The notes under the pieces were generated by a model. That model ran no database searches and was not told the DNA's origin. It was given only the letters and a program-made list of their open reading frames with translations. The position numbers and the translations under genes were made by a program. Below, in pieces: positions 34,645-43,008 of a stretch of DNA of 64,000 bases (the stretch's first letter is position 1; each line of letters opens with the position of its first letter). Source of the DNA: Acidobacteriota bacterium (GTDB taxonomy: Bacteria; Acidobacteriota; Thermoanaerobaculia; Gp7-AA8); NCBI GenBank assembly GCA_016184115.1, contig JACPDH010000019.1, forward strand, positions 42,655 through 106,654, given 5' to 3'.

Positions 34645-35589
34645 TTACTTCGTCGTCAGTCCGAACTTCGCGGGCCAGCTGCCCGACAATTCGAAAGGCC
34701 TCGGATTGTTCACGCGGTCGATCAGAACCTGCGCCATGTTCTCGACGACCCAGCGGAAGTTTTCCTCACCGACCGAGTTGAGATCGGCATCAGGCGCCGG
34801 GTTCATGAAGTCGATTGCGATCGGCACACCGTCGCGCACGGCGAACTCGACCGTGTTCAGGTCGTAGCCGAGCGCGTCGCAGAGCGCCTTCGCATCGCGG
34901 ATGATCCGCGCGAGCAGCTTCGGCTCGGTGGGCGGCCCGTCCAGCACGTAACGGAGATGATGCGGGCGCTTCGGGTCGTAGCGCATTACATGCACGCTCT
35001 CGCGCCCGATCACATAACAGCGGTAGTAGTCTTCGAACTCGATCGCCTCCTGCGCCATCATGGTGAGCGAGTGCGTCTGGTCGTACGCTTCGAAGAACTG
35101 CTCGGGCGTGTCGACTTTGTAGACGTCCTTCCACCCGCCGCCATATGCCGGTTTCATGAACATCGGAAAACCGACGTAGCTGAACACCGATGGCCAGTCG
35201 ACCCACTTGAGGTTGCGGAACGACTTTTCCTGGGTGTTAGGCGGGTGTTCTTTGTGCGGAAGCACCACGGTGCGCGGCACGGCAACGCCGACCGATTTCG
35301 CCACCAGGTTATCGAAGAACTTGTCGTCGGCCGACCACCAGAGCGGGTTGTTTACGATCTGGCACCCACTCGCGATCGCCTTCTTCAGCCAGGTTCTGTA
35401 GAACGGAACCTCGTGGCTGATTCGATCGACGACGACGTCGTAGTCGACCCCGAGCTCGTCGTCCATGTGCCCGATCTCCACGGGCACGCCTTCGATCTCT
35501 CCGTTGCTCCGCTCCCTGATCTCATTCATCAGCGCCCACGGAAAGGTGTCTTCCATGCCGAAGAGGACGGCGATCTTCTTGGTGGCCAT
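34645..35589 (-). CDS. ATP-grasp ligase, ligase cluster (first gene)
   Basis: 314 residues, ATG with GAGGGAG upstream. Fold elements in order: N-terminal Rossmann-like domain (VLFGMEDTFPWALMNEI), the ATP-binding YVGFPMFMKPAYGGGWKDV with Lys146, AQEAIEFEDYYRCYV, and the metal-binding AIDFMNPAPDADLNSVG (258-274). It resembles D-Ala-D-Ala ligase/RimK-type enzymes that form amide bonds via acyl phosphates. It is the first gene of a four-gene minus-strand cluster of amide-bond enzymes. Substrates cannot be read from the sequence. Confidence 0.85.
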   Translation of the reverse strand: MATKKIAVLFGMEDTFPWALMNEIRERSNGEIEGVPVEIGHMDDELGVDYDVVVDRISHEVPFYRTWLKKAIASGCQIVNNPLWWSADDKFFDNLVAKSVGVAVPRTVVLPHKEHPPNTQEKSFRNLKWVDWPSVFSYVGFPMFMKPAYGGGWKDVYKVDTPEQFFEAYDQTHSLTMMAQEAIEFEDYYRCYVIGRESVHVMRYDPKRPHHLRYVLDGPPTEPKLLARIIRDAKALCDALGYDLNTVEFAVRDGVPIAIDFMNPAPDADLNSVGEENFRWVVENMAQVLIDRVNNPRPFELSGSWPAKFGLTTK

Positions 35590-35704
35590 CGGGTACGCTC
35601 CCTCGCCTTTCGTTCTAAAACCGGTGACTGAATCCTAGAGTAGGGGCAGGTGGGGAGCAAGTGGAGAAAGGAAGGCGCCTCGAGGAGCTCGAGACGCTGC
35701 ATAC

Positions 35705-35737
35705 AAAAAGGCGGCGGGCTCATCGCCTCGCCGCCTC
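35705..35737 (-). terminator. Intrinsic terminator of the exporter operon
   Basis: Read on the minus strand: a GC-rich stem (GGCGGCGAGGC paired with GCCCGCCGCC) followed by TTTTT. It lies 26 bases after the stop of the secreted-protein gene at 35763. Confidence 0.85.
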
Positions 35738-35762
35738 TCTTCACAAAACCTTTCGCTCGTGG

Positions 35763-36764
35763 CTACTTCGACGCCACCTGATCGGCGTGCACATGTGTCT
35801 TGGCCTTCTGATGGAATCGCTCGAGAAGGGCGGCGGGGATCGTCGCCTCGACGCTGACCCCTTCGCCGTCACGCTTCACCTCGACTTTGCGGAGGAGCTC
35901 GACGAGCTCGGGGTCTTTTTCCTGTGCCGCGAGTCGCGCGGCGCTGAGCGCGCCGCGGATCGTGTCTTCCACCAACTGGCGCGTCTCCGCGTCGTCCGAC
36001 AGTGCGGTTCCACCGAACTTCAGCGCGTCGCCCGTGTCGGTCGTCCACATGCTCACGTAGCTCATCTTCTTCACGGCGGCGAAAAGATTCGCTGACTTCT
36101 TGGCTCCTTCGTCGCTGCTAGCGGCGCTCGAGATCCTCGCAACGTCGGCGAGCATCCAGGCAGAAGCCGAAGGATCGATGCGCGAGATCTGGGATCCGAG
36201 AGTCGACGTCGGGAAACCCGACCCACCACGTGCGACCGCGTTGAGCGCTCCCTTCACCCCCGCCTCCGTGCCCATCACAGCGAAGCCTCGCGCGACGAAT
36301 GCCACGGCGACGCCGCCAGCCTCACCTTCGGCCGCCTTTTCCCGGATGCGGTAGTACTTGCCGTTCGGAGTCGAGACTTCTTCCGCGCCGCGCGCGACGA
36401 GCGCCGCCACCACCCGAGTCGCATCGAAGCGTCCCTCAGCAACGACGAGCGCGTCATCATCGTTCGTCACTCGATTGGGGCGCAACGCGAACGTGATCGT
36501 GTCGATGTCTTTTGCAGGGTCGAGTCCGGCCTCGGAAAGGAACTTTGCCCCGTCGCCGTCACACGTCAGCTTGTCGGCCTCACTGAAGATTCTGCCCGAC
36601 AGCGGACTCGTGCGTAGCTCTGCGAGCTTGACCACGCCGACGGCGATCGAGTCGCCGGGCACGATCTTGAGCGCGCTGATGGAAGGCGCCGCGAGCGCGC
36701 TACCGGCGAGGGCAAGCAGCACAAGCGCAGCGGTTGCGAGAATGGATGTCCGATTCGTCTTCAT
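35763..36764 (-). CDS. Secreted protein of unknown function, exporter operon
   Basis: 333 residues with a clear signal peptide (ATAALVLLALAGSALA). The rest is soluble, with alternating sheet and helix and no recognised catalytic motif; the pattern of paired beta-hairpins (DDDALVVAEGRFDATRVV, AVAFVARGFAVMGTEAG) resembles DUF3352-like solute-handling proteins, but I do not claim the family. It starts 3 bases after the permease stop, so it is made with the ABC-2 exporter and may be its periplasmic partner or its cargo (inference). Confidence 0.75.
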   Translation of the reverse strand: MKTNRTSILATAALVLLALAGSALAAPSISALKIVPGDSIAVGVVKLAELRTSPLSGRIFSEADKLTCDGDGAKFLSEAGLDPAKDIDTITFALRPNRVTNDDDALVVAEGRFDATRVVAALVARGAEEVSTPNGKYYRIREKAAEGEAGGVAVAFVARGFAVMGTEAGVKGALNAVARGGSGFPTSTLGSQISRIDPSASAWMLADVARISSAASSDEGAKKSANLFAAVKKMSYVSMWTTDTGDALKFGGTALSDDAETRQLVEDTIRGALSAARLAAQEKDPELVELLRKVEVKRDGEGVSVEATIPAALLERFHQKAKTHVHADQVASK

Positions 36765-36767
36765 GAC

Positions 36768-37628
36768 TCAAAACTCCTTCTTCTTGAAAAGCCAGCTCGC
36801 GAGCGCGAGACAGCCGATTGCGAATGCCGCGGTCGTGGCGATCGGAAGCCCGACGCCATTGTTGATCTGCTCGGGCAGCTCCTTCTGCGCCACGAATGAA
36901 TACACCATCATCTGCAGCTCGAACGTCTTCGGAAGCGACCAGTAAAGCGTCTTGACCATCCAGATCCAGATCGGGTTCGTCAACGCTGCTTCGATCTGCT
37001 TGTGCGCCGCCAGAATCATCGTCAGGAAGAAGATTCCGTACGAGCCCATGATCGACACCGCGGTCGACGACGTGACCACTCCGATGAGGAACGCGAGCGC
37101 AAGTAGCGTCGCGATGGCGAAGATGATGATTCCCCCGCTGAGTAGAAAACGGAAGTGCACCACCTCCGTCTTCCAGACGACGATCAGCCAGATTGATCCG
37201 ACGAGATAGAGGACGTTGAGCGACGCCAACGTCATCCCCGCCACGTAGCGCGACAGCAGCAGCGGGATCCTCGGCACCGGTCGAGACAGGTAGAGGTCGA
37301 TCGTTCCCTTTTCCTGCAGTCGCGGCACGAGATGCGCCGTGGAAAAGATGGCGAGGAAGATGCCAACGACGAAGAGAATGGGAGCGAAGACTCCTTCGAA
37401 CCCACTCACGAGATCTTCGATGCGGACCGTACCGGTTGCCATGTCCCTCGATTGCACCGACTGGCCGAAGAGCTTTGCGCCGGCGAGCGCGCCGTCGACG
37501 ATGTCTAGGTTGACCGCCGACGCGAAGACGATGATGAAGAGCGACGAGAGGATGAAGTACGCCATGAGCGTCCAGCGCGCGGCGGCCTCACGAAAGACTT
37601 CTTCAATGTTGGCAACGAGTACGCGCAT
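36768..37628 (-). CDS. ABC-2 type permease
   Basis: 286 residues with six predicted membrane segments and a cytoplasmic QEKGTIDLYLSRPVPR stretch characteristic of ABC-2/NosY-like permeases. Its ATG shares a base with the stop of the ATPase gene. It works with that ATPase; the substrate is unknown. Confidence 0.88.
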   Translation of the reverse strand: MRVLVANIEEVFREAAARWTLMAYFILSSLFIIVFASAVNLDIVDGALAGAKLFGQSVQSRDMATGTVRIEDLVSGFEGVFAPILFVVGIFLAIFSTAHLVPRLQEKGTIDLYLSRPVPRIPLLLSRYVAGMTLASLNVLYLVGSIWLIVVWKTEVVHFRFLLSGGIIIFAIATLLALAFLIGVVTSSTAVSIMGSYGIFFLTMILAAHKQIEAALTNPIWIWMVKTLYWSLPKTFELQMMVYSFVAQKELPEQINNGVGLPIATTAAFAIGCLALASWLFKKKEF

Positions 37629-38593
37629 CAGTTCACCTCCCTGGTGGAGGCGGGCGTACCTTCGCCGTCTGTCGCGCGTACGAGATCGACGAAGACGTCC
37701 TCGAGCGACGACCGCACCGGCGTCAGCTCGTGGAGCATGGCACCGCTCGCGCGCAGGCTGTCGATCAACTCGTTCAGGTGCTCGACGTCGCGGACGTTCA
37801 GCACCATGTGTCCGTTCATCTTTTCGATGCTGGCACCGGCCGCCGTCAGCGCCTCGACGAGGTTGTCAGGAGTGCCGGTCGCCTTGATCTTGTAGGTCGT
37901 ACCTCTGCGGGTCAGCTCGTCGATGCGTCCCATCGCGGCGATCGTGCCTTTGCGAAGAATCGCCGTGCGGTCGCACATCAGCTCGATCTCCGACAGGAGA
38001 TGGGAGTTGAGGAAGATCGTTCGCCCCTTCGCGGCCTCTTCCTTGAGCAAGTCACGGATCTCGCGACGTCCCACCGGATCGACGCCGTCGGTCGGCTCGT
38101 CGAGAAAGAGAACTTCCGGCTCGTGAATCAACGAGCAGGCGATGCCGAGGCGCTGGACCATCCCTTTGGAGAACTTCTTCACCCGGATGTCGGCCCATTC
38201 AGCGATGCGCAGCCGCTCGAGCAGCGGCATCGCGCGCTTCTCGACCATCTCCTTGTCGATCCCCGACATACGGCCGAAGATCGAGAGGGTCTGTCGCGCC
38301 GTCAGATATCCCGGAAAACGATGCCCCTCTGGGAGGTAACCGACGCGCCGGCGCGATTCGGGATCGCTCGTCGGCGTTCCGAGAATGCTTGCACTCCCGG
38401 AGGTCGCGCGCGTGAGGTCGAGAAGGATCTTGACCGTCGTCGTCTTCCCCGCGCCATTCGGCCCGAGCAGGCCGAAGACTTCGCCCCGCCCCACCGAGAG
38501 CGAAACGCCGTCGAGCGCGGTGACCGCCCGACTCGAGAACGGGGTGGTGAATGTCTTCCTGAGCTCCTGGGTCTCGATGGCAAATTCACTCAT
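37628..38593 (-). CDS. ABC transporter ATPase (ABC-2 family)
   Basis: 321 residues. Walker A GPNGAGKTTT, signature FSKGMVQRLGIA, Walker B VLFLDEPTDGVD and the switch-region SHLLSEIE are all intact. The C-terminal 90 residues form the extra domain common in ABC-2 ATPases. First gene of a three-gene operon with the permease and a secreted protein, ending at the terminator at 35705. Confidence 0.93.
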   Translation of the reverse strand: MSEFAIETQELRKTFTTPFSSRAVTALDGVSLSVGRGEVFGLLGPNGAGKTTTVKILLDLTRATSGSASILGTPTSDPESRRRVGYLPEGHRFPGYLTARQTLSIFGRMSGIDKEMVEKRAMPLLERLRIAEWADIRVKKFSKGMVQRLGIACSLIHEPEVLFLDEPTDGVDPVGRREIRDLLKEEAAKGRTIFLNSHLLSEIELMCDRTAILRKGTIAAMGRIDELTRRGTTYKIKATGTPDNLVEALTAAGASIEKMNGHMVLNVRDVEHLNELIDSLRASGAMLHELTPVRSSLEDVFVDLVRATDGEGTPASTREVN

Positions 38594-38631
38594 TGCGATG
38601 AGTGATACGGGCGGGACGGCTGGAAGTTCTA

Positions 38632-38686
38632 TGTGGAGTGCGAAAGCGCAGCTTTCGCCCTCCCAGTCCGAAGCGGAGCTTCGGCG
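38632..38686. repeat. Double-hairpin element, copy 2
   Basis: TGTGGAGTGCG followed by two hairpins (GCGAAAGCGCAGCTTTCGC and CCGAAGCGGAGCTTCGG). Matches 17500-17557 in both hairpins. Downstream, another hairpin (GAAGTGCGCAAG ... GCGCACTTC, about 38749-38783) ends just at the DMT gene. Confidence 0.6.
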
Positions 38687-38784
38687 ATCCCGTTCCTCCC
38701 GCCCTCAGATCAAGGAGAGGGAGCGCCGGACGCTGTGCTTCCGGCTGGAAGTGCGCAAGCCGCGCTCGCGCACTTCACGCTCCC

Positions 38785-39765
38785 TCAATTCGCAGCTTCG
38801 CCGCTCGCGGCCGGCTTCACGGAGCCGAGAGCGCTCGCCGGGAGCGCCACGTTTCCGGTCATCGTCGCGCCCCGGATTCTCCCCTTCGCCTGGACGAACG
38901 CGACACCGGTGAAGATCACGACCATACCGGCGATTCCGTTCCATCCGATCGGCTCGTCGAGAATCAACCACCCGAGGAAGAGCGCGACCACGGGATTGAT
39001 GTAGGCGTAGAGCGACGTCGTCGATGTCGGCAGCTTCGAGAGCGCATAGATGTACGCGGCGTAGGTGATGAGCGATCCGAACACGACGAGGTAGAGGAAC
39101 GCTGCGAGAGTGCGCGCGGTGAAGTGGAAACTCGCTGCATCGCCGATCGCGAGACCGATGATCGAAACGACTGACCCTCCGAGCAGCATCTGCAGCGCCG
39201 CCGACATGATCGGATCGATGTCCTTCGAGACGTGGTACTTCGAGACGATCGAGCCCCAGTTCCAGCCGATGGTTCCCGCCTGAATCGCGAGCACGCCGAG
39301 AAGGAACAGCAGATTGAAGTTGCCGCCGGAAAGCTCCGGCGCGACGAGGATCACGAGCCCTGCAAAGCCGATGACGAGACCGATCAGCTTGTTCTTCGTC
39401 AGTCGTTCGCCGCCACGTGCGCGCTCGAGAAGCGCCATCGCGAAAGGGGCCCCTCCGACGAGAAGCGCCGCGAAGCCGCTCGTCACATGGTGTTCGGCCC
39501 ACACGACGCAGAGGTTTCCTGCGCCGACCATCAGTAAGCCAATCAGGAGCAGATTGAGCCAGTCGGCGCGGCGGCGCGGAAGCCTCGCACCCTGAAGCAG
39601 GCGGATGCCTAACAGCACGGCGCCGGCGATCGTGAATCGAAGCCCGGGAAAGAGGACGACCGGCAACGTCTCGATCGCCACCGCGATCGCGAGATAGGTC
39701 GTGCCCCACACGAAGCAGACGATTGCGAAGGCCAGGTACGCCAGAAATTTCGATTCCTTACTCAT
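38785..39765 (-). CDS. EamA/DMT-family transporter
   Basis: 326 residues with ten predicted membrane helices in two EamA repeats (FVWGTTYLAIAVAIETLP near the start; a second repeat from about residue 165). These inner-membrane proteins usually export metabolites or amino acids. Its start overlaps the stop of an Lrp/AsnC regulator by 4 bases, so amino-acid export under Lrp control is a fair guess (inference). Confidence 0.9.
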   Translation of the reverse strand: MSKESKFLAYLAFAIVCFVWGTTYLAIAVAIETLPVVLFPGLRFTIAGAVLLGIRLLQGARLPRRRADWLNLLLIGLLMVGAGNLCVVWAEHHVTSGFAALLVGGAPFAMALLERARGGERLTKNKLIGLVIGFAGLVILVAPELSGGNFNLLFLLGVLAIQAGTIGWNWGSIVSKYHVSKDIDPIMSAALQMLLGGSVVSIIGLAIGDAASFHFTARTLAAFLYLVVFGSLITYAAYIYALSKLPTSTTSLYAYINPVVALFLGWLILDEPIGWNGIAGMVVIFTGVAFVQAKGRIRGATMTGNVALPASALGSVKPAASGEAAN

Positions 39766-40241
39766 TCGCCGCTCCTTCCCCGCACGATCCCACCGCTCTT
39801 TTCGCAGTGCGTCTGCATCACGATCGTCGTCCTCGTCGAGAGCGACAGCGGAGGCTTCGCCAGCGACGAGACGAGCTCGTTGAGTGATGCGATCGTTCCG
39901 GTTCGTACCTTCATCAGGTAGCAGTCGTTGCCCGCTACGGTGTGGATCTCGAGAATCTCCGAGCGGTCCATCAGCTCGTCGAAGGCGCGCCGGCCTTTCG
40001 TGTCGAGTGGTGTCGGGAGCTGTGCCGCGATGAACGCCGTGATGCCGAGACCGAGCGCCTCCGGGTCGACGACGGCGGCAGTGCCGAGAAGGATCTTGTC
40101 GCGCTCGAGACGCTCGAGCCGGAGCGCGACCGCGGGGCGGCTGAGACCGACCTGCTCGGCGATCTGCGCCGCCGGGGTACGCCCGTCTGTCGCCAGGATG
40201 GCGAGGATCTTCCTGTCGATATCGTCGATTCGCTCGTTCAT
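39762..40241 (-). CDS. Lrp/AsnC-family regulator
   Basis: 159 residues from ATG 40241. A winged helix-turn-helix (DDIDRKILAILATDGRTP, then EQVGLSRPAVALRLERLE) is followed by the ligand-binding RAM domain (ITAFIAAQLP ... GNDCYLMKVRTGTIASLN). An earlier in-frame ATG (40250) falls inside the predicted -10 box, so translation must begin at 40241, giving an almost leaderless mRNA. Controls its own operon with the DMT transporter, probably in response to an amino acid. Confidence 0.93.
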   Translation of the reverse strand: MNERIDDIDRKILAILATDGRTPAAQIAEQVGLSRPAVALRLERLERDKILLGTAAVVDPEALGLGITAFIAAQLPTPLDTKGRRAFDELMDRSEILEIHTVAGNDCYLMKVRTGTIASLNELVSSLAKPPLSLSTRTTIVMQTHCEKSGGIVRGRSGE

Positions 40242-40248
40242 CGCATTC

Positions 40249-40277
40249 AATATGGGCAGTTAGTCAGAAATAGTCAA
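40249..40277 (-). promoter_or_regulatory. Promoter of the lrp-like/DMT operon
   Basis: On the minus strand: TTGACT (40277-40272), 17-base spacer, CATATT (40254-40249). Transcription should start about 40243-40242, at or next to the ATG at 40241, and no Shine-Dalgarno is present. Confidence 0.7.
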
Positions 40278-40655
40278 TGTACACTGTCGATTCGTAACAA
40301 TTTTGCACAAATGACCGACGATTCGCTCGGTACCGACATTTGTGCCTCGCCGACCGCGCCTGCTGAGTTGAATACACGGGCAAAGGGCGCGGCGTTCGGA
40401 GTTGCTGGAATCAGGCGGCTCCCCGCTACACGCGGCGTGCTGAGCGATCCGAGGCCTCGGATGCACGCCGTCAACTGCCACGGCCGAAATGTTCGCGTCG
40501 ACAAGGTACGCGCTCCCTGGGTGCCTTCCAGGGAGCGCGCAGTCGGAGGGAAATGTGGGGGATGGTGCTGCGGAGTGGGCAGTTCCGGCCTAATCCGGCG
40601 ATCGTGAGCGCCGGCGCGCGGGGAGGGACGGTCCGCGCGCCGGCGTCACGAGTCG
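40278..40655. other. Gene-free region with two GC hairpins
   Basis: No credible gene in 378 bases. Hairpin 1 at 40511-40539 (11-bp stem GCGCTCCCTGG, 7-base loop). Hairpin 2 at 40609-40645 (13-bp stem CGCCGGCGCGCGG, 11-base loop) directly follows the 98-residue gene on the minus strand and may end its transcript, although no T-run is present. Confidence 0.65.
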
Positions 40656-40952
40656 TCAGCCCCCGACGGCCAGAGTACGGGGGTATCGGTACTCACGCCT
40701 GTACGTCGCTGAATTCACGAGGTCACGGCGGAGGTACTCGATCTTGACGTCGCGTTGCGGATCGTGCGCGAGGCGAAGCAGACACTCCTTGTCGAGCACG
40801 ACGGTGGAGAGACGCCATCCGAAACCTCTGCGAACGCGGTAGCGAATCGTTCGAGCGGTCTCCGAATGGAGCTCCACCTCAGTCGGGATCACGCCGATGA
40901 TCTGGCGCGCGACTTCCGTGATGCGCGATGTCTCTTTCTTCGCGAGTGGCAT
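40656..40952 (-). CDS. Small conserved-looking protein of unknown function
   Basis: 98 residues, ATG with GAGGTGA 7 bases upstream, which supports a real gene. The protein is rich in Arg and Glu with no signal or membrane segment and alternating strand/helix pattern (VELHSETARTIRYRVRRG). I do not recognise the family. It is flanked by a 2Fe-2S ferredoxin gene upstream and a strong GC hairpin downstream. Confidence 0.6.
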   Translation of the reverse strand: MPLAKKETSRITEVARQIIGVIPTEVELHSETARTIRYRVRRGFGWRLSTVVLDKECLLRLAHDPQRDVKIEYLRRDLVNSATYRREYRYPRTLAVGG

Positions 40953-41074
40953 CTGGTCACCTCATTGCGATGCGATCACTAATACAGACGCACGAAACGA
41001 CGAAAGGTTTGGCCTGGAGGTGCAAAATCTCTGTGAACGGGGAGATGCGGAAAGTCCCAGCGACGCTCGCCTTC

Positions 41075-41374
41075 TCAGCGGATCGGACCCCAATACGTCG
41101 TCGTCACCACGAGGTCGCCCTTGATACAGGCCTGGCATGCGAGCCGGTCGCCGGCAGTGAACCCGAGCTCGTCCCCTTTTTCCTGCTCTACCCAGGTCGC
41201 GGCACTGAGGTTCGCCGCCCCTTCGATCACGCAGATGCGGCACCGCGCGCACCAGCCGACGCCACCACACGAATTCCCGATCGGGGCGCCCGCGCGTCGC
41301 GCCACGTCGAGAATCGTCTCGCCGTCGCGTGCCGGCGCCTCGAGACCGAGCGGAACGAAGCGAATGATTGGCAT
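41075..41374 (-). CDS. 2Fe-2S ferredoxin (plant/adrenodoxin-like)
   Basis: 99 residues. Cys36, Cys42, Cys45 and Cys80 in the pattern C-x5-C-x2-C-x34-C (NSCGGVGWCARC ... LACQA) bind one 2Fe-2S cluster; Cys48 and Cys83 are additional. A soluble electron carrier. The start codon lies two bases from the 7-bp array of locus J, so its 5' leader consists entirely of array words; the repeated AGGAC in them could serve as a Shine-Dalgarno. Downstream of queA on the same strand. Confidence 0.9.
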   Translation of the reverse strand: MPIIRFVPLGLEAPARDGETILDVARRAGAPIGNSCGGVGWCARCRICVIEGAANLSAATWVEQEKGDELGFTAGDRLACQACIKGDLVVTTTYWGPIR

Positions 41375-41376
41375 GA

Positions 41377-41695
41377 TTGAGTGCTGAGTCCTGCGTCCTT
41401 AGTCCTGAGTCCTTAGTCCTCAGTCCTCAGTCCTCAGTCCTGAGTCCTGAGCATCAAGTATCGAGTCCTGAGTGCTGATTAATTAGTTCTGAGTCCTGAG
41501 TATAAAGAGTCTACCTTCGCGAGGCCGTATCCCTTGGAAGGGAGCACGGACGTGGTTCCGGATCGCACGTCCCAAATTGCTGAGTTTCATCCGCACGTTC
41601 ACGATCACTCAAGACTCAGGACTCAGCACTCAGGACTGAGGACTAAGGACTGAGGACTCAGCACTCAGGACTCAGGACTCAGGACTGAGGACTCG
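41377..41695. repeat. Large inverted pair of 7-bp word arrays, locus J
   Basis: Left array 41377-41509: 19 uninterrupted heptads, consensus CTGAGTC with variants CTTAGTC, CTCAGTC, TCAAGTA, CTGATTA. Right array about 41607-41695: 13 heptads with consensus GACTCAG (variants GACTGAG, GACTAAG, CACTCAG), the inverse of the left. The ~95-base core has ordinary base composition. Together they would fold into a hairpin of over 80 paired bases. The queA stop (41672-41674) is inside the right array. Confidence 0.9.
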
Positions 41696-42736
41696 GCCTT
41701 CGATGAACATGCAGTCCCCAAAACTGAAGAAGAAGTACTTCTCGCGAATCGCTTCCTCGTACGCACGGAGGACGAGATCGCGGCCGGCGAATGCGGAGAC
41801 GAGCATCAAGAGTGTCGACTCCGGGAGATGGAAGTTCGTCAACAGCGCGTCGACGACCTTGAACCGGAATCCGGGCGTGATGAAGAGCGCGGTCGACGCG
41901 TCGCCCGCTGCGACCGTGCCGTTTTCGTGCGCCGCGCTCTCGAGGGCACGGACGCTCGTCGTTCCTACCGCGACGACGCGCCCGCCTCGCGCCTTCGTCG
42001 CCGCGACGGCCTCGGCTGTCTCTCGGGGTACCGTGAACCACTCGGCGTCCATTCGATGGTCTTCGAGCTTGTCGGCGGTGACCGGACGAAACGTGCCGAC
42101 TCCGACGTGCAGGGTGAGCCGCGCGATGCCGACGCCTCTCGCCTCGACTTCGTCGAGGATCTCGCGTGTGAAGTGAAGTCCGGCCGTCGGCGCCGCAACC
42201 GCGCCGCGGTTCGCCGCGTAGACGGTCTGATACGCCTCACGATCGTCGGGTCGAGGCTCCTCGCGACGGATGTAAGGCGGAAGCGGAGTCACGCCGACCG
42301 TGTCGAGCTCGCGCCAGAACGCCGCTTCGTCGATGGATCCGTCGAACGACACGGTCACACTTCCGTCTTCGAGCTTCTCCTCGAGTGTCGCCGAAAGCGC
42401 GTCGGAGAAGACGAGCCGATCCCCCGCCTTCACTCGCTTTGCCGGACGGCAGAGGGCGTGCCAACGCATGGGCGCGACTCGCCGCGTCAGCAGGAGCTCG
42501 ATTCCCCTTGCCATGTTCCCGCGCGGCCGCGACACGATGCGCGCGGGGAAAACTTCCGTGTCATTCAGTACGAGGAGGTCTCCGGCATGGAGCAGCTGAG
42601 GCAGCGCGTCGAATCTCGAATGCTCAATCGCTCCAGTCGACGGATCGAGCCGGAGCATTCGCGAACGTCCCCGCTCGCGCGCCTCCTGCGCAATCAGCTC
42701 CGGGGGGAGGTCGAACCAGAAATCGCGGCGCCGCAT
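41672..42736 (-). CDS. queA: S-adenosylmethionine:tRNA ribosyltransferase-isomerase
   Basis: 354 residues. Transfers and isomerises the ribosyl group of SAM onto preQ1-tRNA to make epoxyqueuosine in anticodons. Recognised by FDLPPELIAQEARERGRSRML at the start (quoted in part), LLVLNDTEVFPARI, AVAAPTAGLHFT and GTFRPV. The last residues (RVLSPES) after the conserved end (FGDCMFIEG) are encoded by locus J words, so the stop codon has been supplied by the array. No other queuosine gene is nearby. Confidence 0.95.
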   Translation of the reverse strand: MRRRDFWFDLPPELIAQEARERGRSRMLRLDPSTGAIEHSRFDALPQLLHAGDLLVLNDTEVFPARIVSRPRGNMARGIELLLTRRVAPMRWHALCRPAKRVKAGDRLVFSDALSATLEEKLEDGSVTVSFDGSIDEAAFWRELDTVGVTPLPPYIRREEPRPDDREAYQTVYAANRGAVAAPTAGLHFTREILDEVEARGVGIARLTLHVGVGTFRPVTADKLEDHRMDAEWFTVPRETAEAVAATKARGGRVVAVGTTSVRALESAAHENGTVAAGDASTALFITPGFRFKVVDALLTNFHLPESTLLMLVSAFAGRDLVLRAYEEAIREKYFFFSFGDCMFIEGRVLSPES

Positions 42737-43008
42737 CGAATCGCCCCCCCAGAACCCGAATCACGACGACTCTCATCCGTCGCGCCCCGATTCGCACATC
42801 GACGCGCCCCTCCGACGCCGCTGCACAGCATCTCTTGCGGGTCAAAACCGACCCACGTGACCCATCTGGTTGCCGGATTTTGGCTCAATTTGCGACCCGT
42901 TTCGCGGTGAACCGACTCGTAACGTTCGTAGTTGCAAGCAGTTCGTCATTGCTGGCTTCTGGCGCGTACTTTGCTGCTCAACGACGGTAGCAGGGAGGAG
43001 TATCGACA

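Noticed and set aside
40278..40655. Small genes in the Lrp-upstream gap
   Set aside because: Short frames only, no ribosome sites, and two strong hairpins occupy the region.
41377..41695. CRISPR array
   Set aside because: Units are 7 bases without spacers and the second half is inverted; no cas genes.
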